Assembly: GCA_036496425.1 (NCBI GenBank) | Contig: DASXLG010000291.1 | Span: 1-33,931, forward strand | DNA: 33,931 nt | DNA from: Terriglobia bacterium | GTDB taxonomy: Bacteria > Acidobacteriota > Terriglobia > 20CM-2-55-15 | Reading direction: 5' to 3' | Shown: piece by piece, positions 7,923-16,322 of the stretch | Position numbering within the stretch: position 1 is the first letter of the stretch | Layout: the number at the start of each line of letters is the position of its first letter | The notes under the pieces: generated by a model | The model's input: the letters and a program-made list of their open reading frames with translations, nothing else | Database searches by the model: none | Told to the model about the DNA's origin: nothing | Program-made: the position numbers and the translations under genes

Positions 7923-10128
7923 GTTTTACATCGAGCGCTACCGCTCCCAGGGTATCGTCGGCAACATCTATAAGGGCAAGGTCACAAAGGTCCTGCCCGG
8001 GATGCAGTCCGCATTTGTAGACATCGGTCTGGAGCGCGATGCGTTCCTCTATGTTTCCGACTTTTTCGAAGATATCGAAGAATACGACAAGATCGTTTCG
8101 ACGGTTGAAGACGAAGTCGCTCAACTGCAGGAGGGCGGACGTGGAAAAGCAGCACCGCTGCCGCCCGTCCAACCGGTAGCTGCCGCCCCGTCTATTCCCG
8201 CTCCGTCTGTTCCCGCTCCGGGCCCTGCTGCGGCAGATGCAGAAGAGTCTGAAGAAGCGGAGCCCGCTGCGGAGGCCGTCGTCCCTGTCGCTGCTATCCA
8301 GGCTCTGCCCGGAGAATCGCTGGGCGAAGGTGAACGCGAGCGTCCCAGTGGCCCTCCCGCGCCGGATGAATTCGAGCGGCGCGGCCGTGACGGCGGACGA
8401 GGCCGCCGGGACCGTGGAGACCGTGACCGTGATCGTGACCGCCGCGGTCCAAAGAAACCGAAGATTCCCTCCTTTGAAAACAAGTCCTATGAAAGCCGTC
8501 CGGAAGAGCGCACCTTTAGCAGCAAGCTGGAAGCGCTGCCGGGCGAATCCCTCTCGAAGGTATCTCACCGCAGCGAACCCGGGCCCGAAGCGGAAGAGGA
8601 CAGGAATGCGCCGCTCGGCGCCGTCGCAGAAGAGCCGCCTTCGGAGGCGGGTTCCGACGCGCCGCATGCCGAACATTCTCCGGCTCAGCGCGAGGCCGCA
8701 TTTCCAGCCGCGCCCGAGCAAGGTGAACAGAAGAGTTCGCCCCATAAAGATGAAGAAGGCAGTGCGCGTATCACCGATCGTTCGGACAATTTTCCGTTCG
8801 CGCATCGTTCTTCGAATCGCCGCCCCCGCCGAGGACGTGGCGGGCCAGGCGGACCCGGCGGACCTGGCGGGCCACCGCCCGCAAGAATCGACGAGCACCG
8901 AATCAGCAGCGGCTCCCCGAAAGCCGGCCCGATGATTTCCGAACTGCTCCGCGAAGGTCAGGAGATCCTGGTACAGGTTTCAAAAGAACCCCTGGGTAAG
9001 AAGGGCGCGCGTATCACTTCGCATATCGCGCTGCCGGGACGATATCTCGTCTATATGCCGACCGTCGATCATGTCGGAGTCTCACGCAAGATTGCCTCCG
9101 ACGAAGAGCGCTTGCGCCTGAAGCGGGTCATCCACGAAAACCGGAACGGTCTGCCGGGCGGCTTCATTGTCCGCACGGCTGCCGAAGGCCGCGGTGAAGA
9201 CGAATTCGTTCAGGATATCCGCTTCCTCGGCAATCTCTGGACCGACATTCGCGCGAAAAGCGAGAAGAAATCCGCGCCGGCGCTGATTCATAGCGACCTG
9301 AACCTCGTGCAGCGGCTGCTTCGCGATCAACTCTCGCAGGATTACCGCGCCATCCGGCTCGACAACGAGGCCGAATTCGCAACCGTCCTGGATTTCGTAA
9401 GCAAATTCCAGCCTGCGCTCGTCAATCGCGTGAAGCTGCACGTCAAGGACACGCCGATTTTCGAAGAGTACGGCTTAAACAGCGAAATCGATAAGGCGCT
9501 GCGGCCGAAAGTCTGGCTGAAGTCGGGCGGTTACATCGTGATCAACCAGACCGAAGCGCTTGTCGCCATCGATGTCAATACCGGGAAGTTCGTCGGGAAG
9601 TCCAACCGGCTCGAAGATACGATCGTCCGGACCAACGTCGATGCGGTGCATGAAATCGTCCGGCAGATCCGTCTGCGGAATCTCGGCGGGATCATCGTCG
9701 TCGATTTCATCGACATGGAAGAGAAGAAAAATCGCCAGCGTGTGATGGCCGCGTTGGAGGAAGCCGTGCGGGCCGACCGCGTCCCTTCCAAGATTCTTCA
9801 GTTCAATGATTTCGGCCTCGTCGCGATCACCCGCAAGCGGACGCAACCGTCGCTGGAGCGAACCATTTGCCGTCCGTGTTCGTATTGCAACGGCGCCGGC
9901 TGGTCCAAAACGCCGGAAACGATCTGCTACGAGATTCAACAGGAAATCAAGAAGATGGTGCACATGTTTGACGGCAAGGAGATCACGGTTCGCGTCAATC
10001 CGGAGATTGGTAAAGCCCTCAAGAGCGGCGAATTCGTATCATTGAATGAGATCGAGGATTGGACGAAGAAAGATATCGTTGTGAAATCCGATCCGCTGCT
10101 TCACGAGGAACATTTCGACATTTTCTAG
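7846..10128 (+). CDS. rng: Ribonuclease E/G with a large insertion in the S1 domain
   Basis: A 760-residue Rne/Rng endoribonuclease that cleaves single-stranded AU-rich RNA in mRNA decay and rRNA/tRNA processing. The N-terminus (GIVGNIYKGKVTKVLPGMQSAFVDIG) begins the S1 RNA-binding domain, which resumes only at about residue 363 (ISELLREGQEILVQVSKEPL). The roughly 265 residues between are low complexity: Pro/Ala runs, an Arg-Asp tract, two ALPGESL motifs and a Gly-Pro tract. The DNase I-like catalytic domain keeps both metal-binding aspartates, Asp576 (VAIDVNTGK) and Asp620 (VVDFIDME), followed by a Cys cluster CRPCSYC at about 675-681 like the zinc link. AGGAG lies 5 nt before the ATG. No long C-terminal degradosome scaffold is present, so RNase G fits the core; the insertion could be the partner-binding region. 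Confidence 0.93.
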   Translation: MQKELIISTTQQETKLAILEDDELVEFYIERYRSQGIVGNIYKGKVTKVLPGMQSAFVDIGLERDAFLYVSDFFEDIEEYDKIVSTVEDEVAQLQEGGRGKAAPLPPVQPVAAAPSIPAPSVPAPGPAAADAEESEEAEPAAEAVVPVAAIQALPGESLGEGERERPSGPPAPDEFERRGRDGGRGRRDRGDRDRDRDRRGPKKPKIPSFENKSYESRPEERTFSSKLEALPGESLSKVSHRSEPGPEAEEDRNAPLGAVAEEPPSEAGSDAPHAEHSPAQREAAFPAAPEQGEQKSSPHKDEEGSARITDRSDNFPFAHRSSNRRPRRGRGGPGGPGGPGGPPPARIDEHRISSGSPKAGPMISELLREGQEILVQVSKEPLGKKGARITSHIALPGRYLVYMPTVDHVGVSRKIASDEERLRLKRVIHENRNGLPGGFIVRTAAEGRGEDEFVQDIRFLGNLWTDIRAKSEKKSAPALIHSDLNLVQRLLRDQLSQDYRAIRLDNEAEFATVLDFVSKFQPALVNRVKLHVKDTPIFEEYGLNSEIDKALRPKVWLKSGGYIVINQTEALVAIDVNTGKFVGKSNRLEDTIVRTNVDAVHEIVRQIRLRNLGGIIVVDFIDMEEKKNRQRVMAALEEAVRADRVPSKILQFNDFGLVAITRKRTQPSLERTICRPCSYCNGAGWSKTPETICYEIQQEIKKMVHMFDGKEITVRVNPEIGKALKSGEFVSLNEIEDWTKKDIVVKSDPLLHEEHFDIF

Positions 10129-10136
10129 AGACGAAT

Positions 10137-11537
10137 ATGGCTGAACCGTTTGATGTCGCGGTCATCGGATCAGGTCCCGGCGGGTATGTTGCAGCTATCC
10201 GCGCGGGGCAGCTCGGGCTCAAGGCCGCCGTTATCGAGAAAGACTCCCGATACGGCGGCACTTGCCTTCTGCGTGGCTGCATTCCCACCAAAGCATTGCT
10301 GCGCGACGCTCATCTTTTTCAGGAGATCAAGCGGGCAAAACAGCAGGGCTTGTTCAAGACCGGCGATGTCGAGATCGACTGGGCGAAGATCCAGGATCGA
10401 AAGAACGATATCGTCGATAAAAACGCCAAAGGCGTCGATTTCCTCTTTCGCAAGAACAAGGTCACGGTATTCAAGGGCTACGGCACGATTGTCAGCCCGG
10501 CAAAAATCCTGGTGAAGGGCGACAGCGCTTCAACCGAAGTCGAGGCAAAGAACATCATTATTGCCACGGGTTCCGAAGCGAAATCGCTGCCCGGGTACAA
10601 CTTCGACGAAAAGAACATCCTCAGCAACATCGGAGTTCTCGAGCTCAAAGAGGTACCGAAATCCATGCTCATCGTCGGGAGCGGCGCCGTCGGCGTGGAA
10701 TTCGCTTCGATTTACAACAGTTTCGGTACCAAGGTCATCCTGATTGAAGTGCTGCCGAATATGGTCCCCGTCGAAGACGAGGAAGTATCCAAGGAACTGA
10801 AACGCGTCTTCACGAAGAAGGGCATCGAAGTCTATACCAAAGCCAGACTCGAGAGCGCACAGGTTAAGGATGGCGCCGTCGAAATCACGTTTCAAACCGA
10901 AAAGGGCGAGGTCAAGAAATACACCGTCGACAAGATGCTGATGGCGACCGGCCGCGGTCCGAATTCAGCCAACATCGGGCTCGACAAGCTTGGTGTAGCG
11001 ATGGAGCGCGGGTTTGTAAAGGTTGACCCGTATATGGAAACCAGCGTGAAGGGCGTCTACGCCATCGGCGACGTGACGCCTTCACCTCTGCTTGCGCATG
11101 TCGCTTCCCAGGAAGGCATCGTGGCCGTTGAAAAGATCGCCGGCAAGCATCCCGTGCCCATCAAGTACAACCAGGTGCCGGGATGTACGTATTGCGATCC
11201 CCAGGTTGCGAGCGTCGGGCTCACCGAAGCCAAAGCCAAAGAAGCCGGGCACACCGTCAAAGTCGGAAAATTTCCATTTACCGCGGTTGCCAAGGCCAAA
11301 ATCGAAGACGCATCCGAAGGCTTCGTCAAGATCGTTGCGGATGCAAAATACGGCGAAATCCTGGGCGCCCACATGATCGGAAATTCGGTGACGGAGATGA
11401 TCGAAGAAGTTGTCGCTGCGATGGCCCTTGAAGGCACTGTAGCAGACCTGGTGAATGCCATCCACGCGCATCCCACTCTGACCGAAGCCACACACGAAGC
11501 CGCCGAAGCGGTATTCGGCGCCGCGATCCATATTTAG
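10137..11537 (+). CDS. lpdA: Dihydrolipoyl dehydrogenase (E3)
   Basis: A 466-residue flavoprotein disulfide reductase that reoxidises dihydrolipoamide to lipoamide with NAD+ in 2-oxoacid dehydrogenase and glycine-cleavage complexes; cytoplasmic. FAD-binding GSGPGGYVAAIRAGQLG lies at the N-terminus. The redox-active pair is Cys43 and Cys48 (GGTCLLRGCIPTK). NAD-binding GSGAVGVEFASIY, the second FAD motif (GVYAIGDVTPSPLLAHVA) and the dimer-interface HAHPTLTEATHEA with the catalytic His-Glu are all present. The ATG at 10137 starts directly with the FAD strand, 8 nt after the RNase E/G stop. lipA, which makes the cofactor, is next. Confidence 0.96.
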   Translation: MAEPFDVAVIGSGPGGYVAAIRAGQLGLKAAVIEKDSRYGGTCLLRGCIPTKALLRDAHLFQEIKRAKQQGLFKTGDVEIDWAKIQDRKNDIVDKNAKGVDFLFRKNKVTVFKGYGTIVSPAKILVKGDSASTEVEAKNIIIATGSEAKSLPGYNFDEKNILSNIGVLELKEVPKSMLIVGSGAVGVEFASIYNSFGTKVILIEVLPNMVPVEDEEVSKELKRVFTKKGIEVYTKARLESAQVKDGAVEITFQTEKGEVKKYTVDKMLMATGRGPNSANIGLDKLGVAMERGFVKVDPYMETSVKGVYAIGDVTPSPLLAHVASQEGIVAVEKIAGKHPVPIKYNQVPGCTYCDPQVASVGLTEAKAKEAGHTVKVGKFPFTAVAKAKIEDASEGFVKIVADAKYGEILGAHMIGNSVTEMIEEVVAAMALEGTVADLVNAIHAHPTLTEATHEAAEAVFGAAIHI

Positions 11538-11541
11538 AAAA

Positions 11542-11615
11542 CGGAAGATTAAGAAGCACAAGAAGCACAAGAAAAGGACGCCTTTTCTTGTGCCTCTTGT
11601 GCTTCTTGTGTTCCG
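11542..11615. repeat. Palindromic repeat, family A copy 1
   Basis: Left arm from about 11551 and right arm from 11581 pair over 27 nt with one G-U, around a 3-nt loop (ACG, 11578-11580). The arms are tandem 9-nt units related to CACAAGAAG. It is the only A copy between tandem genes (lpdA and lipA), and its end touches the lipA promoter region. Confidence 0.92.
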
Positions 11616-11622
11616 TCCCCTG

Positions 11623-11628
11623 TATACT
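11623..11628 (+). promoter_or_regulatory. -10-like hexamer abutting the lipA start
   Basis: TATACT ends 7 nt before the lipA ATG and no Shine-Dalgarno lies between. A start 7 nt downstream of the hexamer would fall on the ATG itself, giving a leaderless mRNA. The -35 region is inside the family A repeat and is a poor match. Confidence 0.4.
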
Positions 11629-11635
11629 TCGAATA

Positions 11636-12502
11636 ATGAGCAACCGTCCGGACTGGCTGAAAGTACGAATTCCCGGCGGCGACAATTACATGGAGGTCCG
11701 CCGCATCCTCCGCTCGCACAAGCTCAACACCATTTGTGAGGACGCGATGTGTCCGAACATCGCGGAATGCTGGGGCAAGCACCGGACCGCTACTTTCATG
11801 ATCCTCGGCGATATCTGCACGCGCGCCTGCGCCTTCTGCGCCGTCACCAGCGGAAAACCCACGGAACTCGATTTGTTGGAGCCGGGTAGAGTGGCGGCTG
11901 CAATCGCCGATCTCAAACTGAAGCACGCCGTGATCACTTCCGTCGATCGCGATGATCTCCGGGATGGCGGCGCCTCGATCTTCGCCGAAACAGTCCGCCA
12001 GATTCGGCGGCTCGACTCCAATGTGAAGGTCGAACTGCTCACGCCGGATTTTCAAGGTTCACTCGATTCCGTGCGAACGATTATCGATGCTCGGCCGGAT
12101 ATTTTCTCCCACAACGTCGAGACGGTGCGCCGGTTGTACCCCGGAATCCGTTTCAAGTCCGATTACACGACGTCGTTTGGATTGTTGAAGTCCGCAAAGG
12201 AAATGAATCCGCTGATCTTCATTAAGACCGGCATCATGCTTGGACTCGGCGAGGAGAAAGAGGAAATTCTCGAGCTGTTACACCATGCCGTCGATGCCGG
12301 TGTTGATATTCTGACAATCGGGCAATACTTGCGGCCCTCTATGAAGCATGCCGAAATCAAGAAGTATTACCATCCCGATGAATTCGCCGAACTCGGGCGT
12401 ATTGGGCGCACCCTCGGCATTCGTTGGGTTTTCTCAGGTCCGCTCGTCCGCAGTTCCTATCACGCCGAGGACGTCTTCGATCAAATGATGGCGCAGCCGT
12501 AG
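11636..12502 (+). CDS. lipA: Lipoyl synthase
   Basis: A 288-residue radical-SAM enzyme that inserts two sulfurs into protein-bound octanoyl groups to make lipoyl cofactor for the 2-oxoacid dehydrogenases served by LpdA. The auxiliary cluster cysteines are Cys34, Cys39 and Cys45 (CEDAMCPNIAEC). The radical-SAM CxxxCxxC is Cys61, Cys65 and Cys68 (CTRACAFC). The C-terminal RSSYHAED supplies the serine that ligates the auxiliary cluster. A longer frame opens upstream, but it only translates the family A repeat, so the ATG at 11636 (MSNRPDWLKVRIPGGDNY) is chosen. The stop TAG lies in the outer arm of repeat A copy 2. Confidence 0.96.
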   Translation: MSNRPDWLKVRIPGGDNYMEVRRILRSHKLNTICEDAMCPNIAECWGKHRTATFMILGDICTRACAFCAVTSGKPTELDLLEPGRVAAAIADLKLKHAVITSVDRDDLRDGGASIFAETVRQIRRLDSNVKVELLTPDFQGSLDSVRTIIDARPDIFSHNVETVRRLYPGIRFKSDYTTSFGLLKSAKEMNPLIFIKTGIMLGLGEEKEEILELLHHAVDAGVDILTIGQYLRPSMKHAEIKKYYHPDEFAELGRIGRTLGIRWVFSGPLVRSSYHAEDVFDQMMAQP

Positions 12503-12594
12503 AGGCGAAGAAAAAAGGAACACAAGAAGCACAAGAGGCACAAGAAAGGTGTCCCTCTCTTGTGCTTCTTGTGTTCCGTTTTTCTTCCCCTCTA
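12500..12594. repeat. Palindromic repeat, family A copy 2, a probable bidirectional terminator
   Basis: The core stem of 21 bp (GGAACACAAGAAGCACAAGAG, from 12517) is extended outward by GAAGAAAAA against TTTTTCTTC and finally by TAGAGG against CCTCTA. Those last six bases hold the lipA stop and, on the other strand, the VOC gene stop. On both strands the core hairpin is followed by a T-rich run (GTTTTTCTTC on +, TTTTTTCTTC on -), the form of a two-way intrinsic terminator between convergent genes. Confidence 0.92.
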
Positions 12595-13596
12595 CAAGTT
12601 CGGGTCCGCGCTTCCCACAAGCTCAAGATTGAGCCCGTTGGGATCTTTGACGAAAACGTTGCGGATGGTATCGCTCCACTCCACGAGTTCTGCATTGCGC
12701 GACAGCACGCGCCCGTTATTCTGTTTGATCTTCGCAAGCAACTCCCGGATGTGTCCGATACGGAGCGCCATGCCGGAGGCGTTGGGGTCGGTGACGCGAA
12801 GATCGAATGCTTTTCGCGGCACGCCTTTGATTTCGATCATCTCGATGCGGGCTTTGCTGCCGGAGATCAGTCCGCCGGCCGTGCGATAAGACGCCGCTTT
12901 CGGCAGTCCCATCAGATCGAGCGTCGCCTGGTCATTGGAGAATGATTTGTCGGCCTGCAGGTCAAGGCCGAGAATGCCGTTCCAGTATTTGAGAGTCTCG
13001 TCCACGTCCCGAACCGTCAGCGCCATGATCGCGCCGATCACGGGGCCCTGAGGTGAATCGGGGGCAGGCGTTCCCTGAATCGCCTCGACGAAGTAGCCGT
13101 CCGGATCGCGCATGATGATGGCCCTGGTCTTACCGATCGACGTTTGAACCATCACCGGTTCGCCGCCCTTCGTGATAATCGGAGCGTTCTCTTTTTTCGC
13201 CGCCGCCACGATGGAATCGAGGTCGCGGACAATGATCTTCATCATCGGCGCGCCCGGGTCCGCGATATCCGGCCGCTGGTTCAGCGTTCTTTCGATGTTG
13301 CCGAACTGCGTCAACTCGAAGCTGAAGGCGCCGCTCAGTTGCGTCATGGCGACCTGCAAGGTGGCGCCGGGCGAGTTCGTCAGAATCTGCGGGCCTGTGC
13401 TCTGAAACGGGGCCACGCGGCCGTTCACACTGAAAACTGCCTGATAAAACGCGAGCGTTTTGGCGGCATCGTTCACCGAATGAATGGCGTGCATCAAACC
13501 GATCACGCCGGTCTTGTTGGTCGGATTGGGCACCGGCGCCTGAGCGCTGGCAAGAACGCTGGCAACTAGAACGGACGCGGCGGCAAGAACACGCAT
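12592..13596 (-). CDS. Secreted two-domain VOC (glyoxalase/bleomycin-resistance fold) protein
   Basis: 334 residues with an N-terminal signal peptide (MRVLAAASVLVASVLASAQA), so probably periplasmic. Two VOC domains follow, at about 25-165 and 180-330. The first keeps a candidate metal pair: His in LMHAIHSV and Glu in GYFVEAI. The second starts IMALTVRDVDETLKYW without the first His but ends LNLELV. Substrate unknown; VOC proteins include dioxygenases, isomerases and binding proteins. AAGGAG lies 6 nt before the ATG. It is a full-length, diverged paralogue of the gene at 19266-20285. Confidence 0.85.
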   Translation of the reverse strand: MRVLAAASVLVASVLASAQAPVPNPTNKTGVIGLMHAIHSVNDAAKTLAFYQAVFSVNGRVAPFQSTGPQILTNSPGATLQVAMTQLSGAFSFELTQFGNIERTLNQRPDIADPGAPMMKIIVRDLDSIVAAAKKENAPIITKGGEPVMVQTSIGKTRAIIMRDPDGYFVEAIQGTPAPDSPQGPVIGAIMALTVRDVDETLKYWNGILGLDLQADKSFSNDQATLDLMGLPKAASYRTAGGLISGSKARIEMIEIKGVPRKAFDLRVTDPNASGMALRIGHIRELLAKIKQNNGRVLSRNAELVEWSDTIRNVFVKDPNGLNLELVGSADPNL

Positions 13597-13658
13597 GAAC
13601 TTCTCCTTTATGGTTGCGTCCGCTGAGAATACGCTGACAAGGCTGCCGAAGACAAACG

Positions 13659-13753
13659 GTTTAGCCGCAGATGACGCGGATGACGCAGATGGGGCGCCTC
13701 ATCAGTAGTTTTTTGCGCCACATCTGCGTCATCCGCGTCCTCTGCGGCTAAAC
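13659..13753. repeat. Palindromic repeat, family B copy 1
   Basis: Arms of 39 nt match with two mismatches, beginning GTTTAGCCGCAGATGACGCG on the left with the complement ending at 13753; the loop is about 17 nt. The arm is tandem 9-nt units related to CGCAGATGA. It lies in the divergent region between the VOC gene (-) and a small membrane protein gene (+). Confidence 0.93.
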
Positions 13754-13789
13754 AAACGAGAAAGGTGGATGTCGGCCGTTACTTTTTGC

Positions 13790-13795
13790 GATACT
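13790..13795 (+). promoter_or_regulatory. -10-like hexamer before the small membrane protein gene
   Basis: GATACT ends 9 nt before the ATG at 13805. The only GGAG is 3 nt from the ATG, too close for normal use, so a very short leader or leaderless mRNA is possible. Confidence 0.3.
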
Positions 13796-13804
13796 TCGGA
13801 GTCC

Positions 13805-14269
13805 ATGAAAGAAAAACTTCAGTTTGTGCGCCTGCCGATTGTCCTTTTTGTGATCTTTTTCGTGGGCAGGCTGGCGCTCGGCGCTGCGATGGGCGTCAAT
13901 AAGCAAACCTACGACCTTGCTAACCGATTGTTCTCGATGGTCATTCTCGAAGTTCACGTCGGCTTGCTGTGGGGCGCTGTCGGCCACCGCTATCGGGGAT
14001 ATGGAATCGGCGGTTCGATGACGGCGGTGGTTTTCGCAGTCATTGCGGCGCAGATTCTGATCTTTGTGGGAACGGCCTTTTCCTACATCGCTGGCGTCAA
14101 CACCCTCTTCAATTTTGGAGCAGCGCTGAATCAACCCGGAGCCACGCTCTTATTCGGACCTGCCATGGTTGCGCGCACGATCACGTTCATCGCTAATTGC
14201 GTGATCGGCGCCATTGCCGGCGCCATCGGCTGGGCATTGGGAGCACTCGTTCCCGCCCGCGTCGAATAA
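13805..14269 (+). CDS. Small polytopic membrane protein of unknown function
   Basis: A 154-residue hydrophobic protein with four likely membrane helices, at about 8-28, 40-58, 70-98 and 120-148. Short charged loops and a Gly/Ala-rich last helix (CVIGAIAGAIGWALGALVP) are visible. I recognise no domain. The ATG at 13805 (MKEKLQFVRLPIV) gives a normal positively charged membrane start; an upstream start would add 12 residues. It converges on the amidase gene 2 nt away, leaving no room for a separate terminator. Coding is supported by the coherent helix pattern. Confidence 0.7.
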   Translation: MKEKLQFVRLPIVLFVIFFVGRLALGAAMGVNKQTYDLANRLFSMVILEVHVGLLWGAVGHRYRGYGIGGSMTAVVFAVIAAQILIFVGTAFSYIAGVNTLFNFGAALNQPGATLLFGPAMVARTITFIANCVIGAIAGAIGWALGALVPARVE

Positions 14270-14271
14270 CC

Positions 14272-16218
14272 TCACGGTTCACCGGGCAGCGGGCCGAACT
14301 CCGGCGGCGGCTGCCGGTGCCTCGTGGCTGTCTCGTAAGCGGAGGCGATGCGCAACAGCATTGCCTCATCAAATGGACGTGCAATGAAGTCGACGCCGAC
14401 CGGCAAACGCGCCGGGATCGGGCCGGTAAGGCGTGTGCCGCCGTCTGCGTCCCGCTCACGATCCCACACCTGCGTGGTAAATCCAGCGGGCACTGTGATG
14501 GCGGGAAATCCCTGCTGGCCGATAAGGGACCAGCCGATGGGATTGCGGCCATTCGCCACCGGCTCGCGCGGCGAAGTGAGCTTTCGCGGAGGAACGGTGG
14601 ACATCGGAGACGCCAGCGCATCGAGCCGCTGTTCCTGCATACATTGCAAAAGCAGATTTTGAAGGGCAAATCTTGTCTGGAGACGTCCCGACGTGTCGAG
14701 TACGGTGGCGCGCTCCGCCTGCTCCCGCGCCTGTTTGCGATCCGGAAAATTCGGATCATTGTAGAACCGCGCCTTCGAAATCAGGTCCGCATTGCTTTTG
14801 ATGTTTACATCGCCGCGCTCCTGTAGATACCGGTTGATCATGTATTTGCCTTCGCCCTGGGCGCCAAGTCCGTTGAGTGTACGGAGCGAGAGATCCGCCG
14901 GGACTTCTTCCGGGTCGGCGTGCATGCGCAGAAGTGAGGCAATCTGATCTGTAGCCGGCTGGCCGGCGGCGTTGACAGGGAACTGCGTCCGGTATTGCCG
15001 CGTGAAAGCAGAGTCCAGGAGCTCCGGCGCATAACGAGGGATGCAGGTTTGAAATAATGCGCCCTCGGGGCCGGGATCGACGATGGTTGCGCCAAGCTTG
15101 CGGAGATCGCCGATGGCGCGCTCCACGATATCGATACTCTCCTCATCCGCCTTCGAGAAGAGCTTTTTGCTCATGTACTCCCGGATAACGCCGATCCGCA
15201 GGCCATCCAGACGGGTTGTCGAGGCGAAATCGGAATACGGTTGCGCAGACTTTCGGCTAACGCTGAAGGCCGTGAGCGCATCACCAGGATCGTAGCCCGC
15301 GATCACGTTCAATATCTTTGCCGCATCTGGAACACTACGGCAGATCGGACCGGTACGCATGCTCAGGCCGGCGCCCATCATTCCCTTGCGGCTGACAAGT
15401 TCCTCTGTCGGCGCCAGGCCCACCAGGCTGTTCACCGAGGCGGGCCAACGGATCGACACAACGGTTTCTTCGCCGATCGCGCAGGTCACGAGGTTTGCCG
15501 CGACAGAACTTGCTGAGCCTGCGCTGGACATTCCCGGCTCGCGCTCCGTGTCGTAGGGATTGCAGAAGGTTCCGCCAAATGAACTGCGTGCGCCATCAAC
15601 GGCATATTCCGCCAGATTGGCCTTCCCGAGAATGATCGCTCCGGCGTCCCGCAGCCGCTTGACAAACGTCGCATCGGCCGGCGGGCGATCGTTGGCATAG
15701 TCCGCGTCGGCTCCCGACGTCGTGCGCAGGTCGAATGTGTCGTACTGGTCCTTGATGGCCATGACGACTCCCTGGAGCGGGCCAACGAGTTTGCCGGTCT
15801 GCCGGAACTGCCGGTCCTGGGCGGCCGCCACTTCCAAAGCATCCGGCATGTTGGGATTCGCATCGGCGATGTCCGTCATGCTGCGTGCTTTGCGGTCGTC
15901 GAAACCCCAGGCTTTCCGCGTTGCCGGCCTCAGATTGAGCGTCGAGAGCGCGTTGATCTGACGCGCGTGCGGAATGGTCGTTATGGGACCGAGAATTCCC
16001 ATCGTCTCGTTCACGCAAGTGTTGTTGTACGCCTTGATGCGCTTCAGATAGAGCTCGACCAGACCACTCGTGGTGATCTGTTTCGCCTGAATCGCCCGCT
16101 GGATGCTCGTGATCGTCGCTTCCTGCAGATGAAACTTCGCCGGAGGTTGCTGTGCGCCCATGCCGACGCACAGGACACAGAGAATAAGCAGTGTTGCGGC
16201 TTGAAAGGGTTTGAGCAT
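14272..16218 (-). CDS. Secreted amidase (amidase signature family)
   Basis: 648 residues with an N-terminal signal (LKPFQAATLLILCVLCVGMGAQ), then an amidase-signature hydrolase, so probably a periplasmic or exported hydrolase of carboxamides. The Ser-cisSer-Lys triad can be placed: Lys in VVMAIKDQYDTFD, the cis-Ser region GMSSAGSASSVAANL, and the nucleophile Ser in EETVVSIRWPAS. The usual GGSSGGSA and TDTGGSIR forms are altered here, so substrate range cannot be inferred. The C-terminal IGWSLIGQQGFPAITVPAGF is typical. No Shine-Dalgarno precedes the ATG; TATCCT lies 6 nt before it. GatA is unlikely because of the export signal and the absence of gatB and gatC. Confidence 0.87.
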   Translation of the reverse strand: MLKPFQAATLLILCVLCVGMGAQQPPAKFHLQEATITSIQRAIQAKQITTSGLVELYLKRIKAYNNTCVNETMGILGPITTIPHARQINALSTLNLRPATRKAWGFDDRKARSMTDIADANPNMPDALEVAAAQDRQFRQTGKLVGPLQGVVMAIKDQYDTFDLRTTSGADADYANDRPPADATFVKRLRDAGAIILGKANLAEYAVDGARSSFGGTFCNPYDTEREPGMSSAGSASSVAANLVTCAIGEETVVSIRWPASVNSLVGLAPTEELVSRKGMMGAGLSMRTGPICRSVPDAAKILNVIAGYDPGDALTAFSVSRKSAQPYSDFASTTRLDGLRIGVIREYMSKKLFSKADEESIDIVERAIGDLRKLGATIVDPGPEGALFQTCIPRYAPELLDSAFTRQYRTQFPVNAAGQPATDQIASLLRMHADPEEVPADLSLRTLNGLGAQGEGKYMINRYLQERGDVNIKSNADLISKARFYNDPNFPDRKQAREQAERATVLDTSGRLQTRFALQNLLLQCMQEQRLDALASPMSTVPPRKLTSPREPVANGRNPIGWSLIGQQGFPAITVPAGFTTQVWDRERDADGGTRLTGPIPARLPVGVDFIARPFDEAMLLRIASAYETATRHRQPPPEFGPLPGEP

Positions 16219-16224
16219 GACAGG

Positions 16225-16230
16225 AGGATA
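16225..16230 (-). promoter_or_regulatory. -10-like hexamer abutting the amidase start
   Basis: TATCCT on the minus strand ends 6 nt before the amidase ATG with no Shine-Dalgarno between, consistent with a leaderless transcript. The best -35 at 17 nt is TTCGCT, weak. Confidence 0.3.
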
Positions 16231-16258
16231 GAAGAAGTCGGGCGCAAAGCGAAAGTAT

Positions 16259-16287
16259 TTGACACGGATTCCGGGCAGGAATAACTA
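16259..16287 (+). promoter_or_regulatory. Possible promoter for the TonB_C protein gene
   Basis: A perfect TTGACA lies at 16259-16264. At 17-18 nt spacing the -10 is only a weak match (TAACTAT, 16282-16288). TATACA at about 16302 is an alternative -10. The gene's GGAG Shine-Dalgarno follows. Confidence 0.3.
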
Positions 16288-16322
16288 TGGCGATAACCGT
16301 TATACAAAGATTGGAGTTCGAT

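Noticed and set aside
7711-8898. Long minus-strand ORF (395 codons) opposite RNase E/G
   Set aside because: Shadow of a real gene: Arg/Gly/Ala-rich, no domain, and it mirrors the low-complexity insertion.
11588-11635. N-terminal extension of LipA beginning MCLLCFLCSV
   Set aside because: It is translation of the family A repeat arm; the normal LipA N-terminus begins at 11636.
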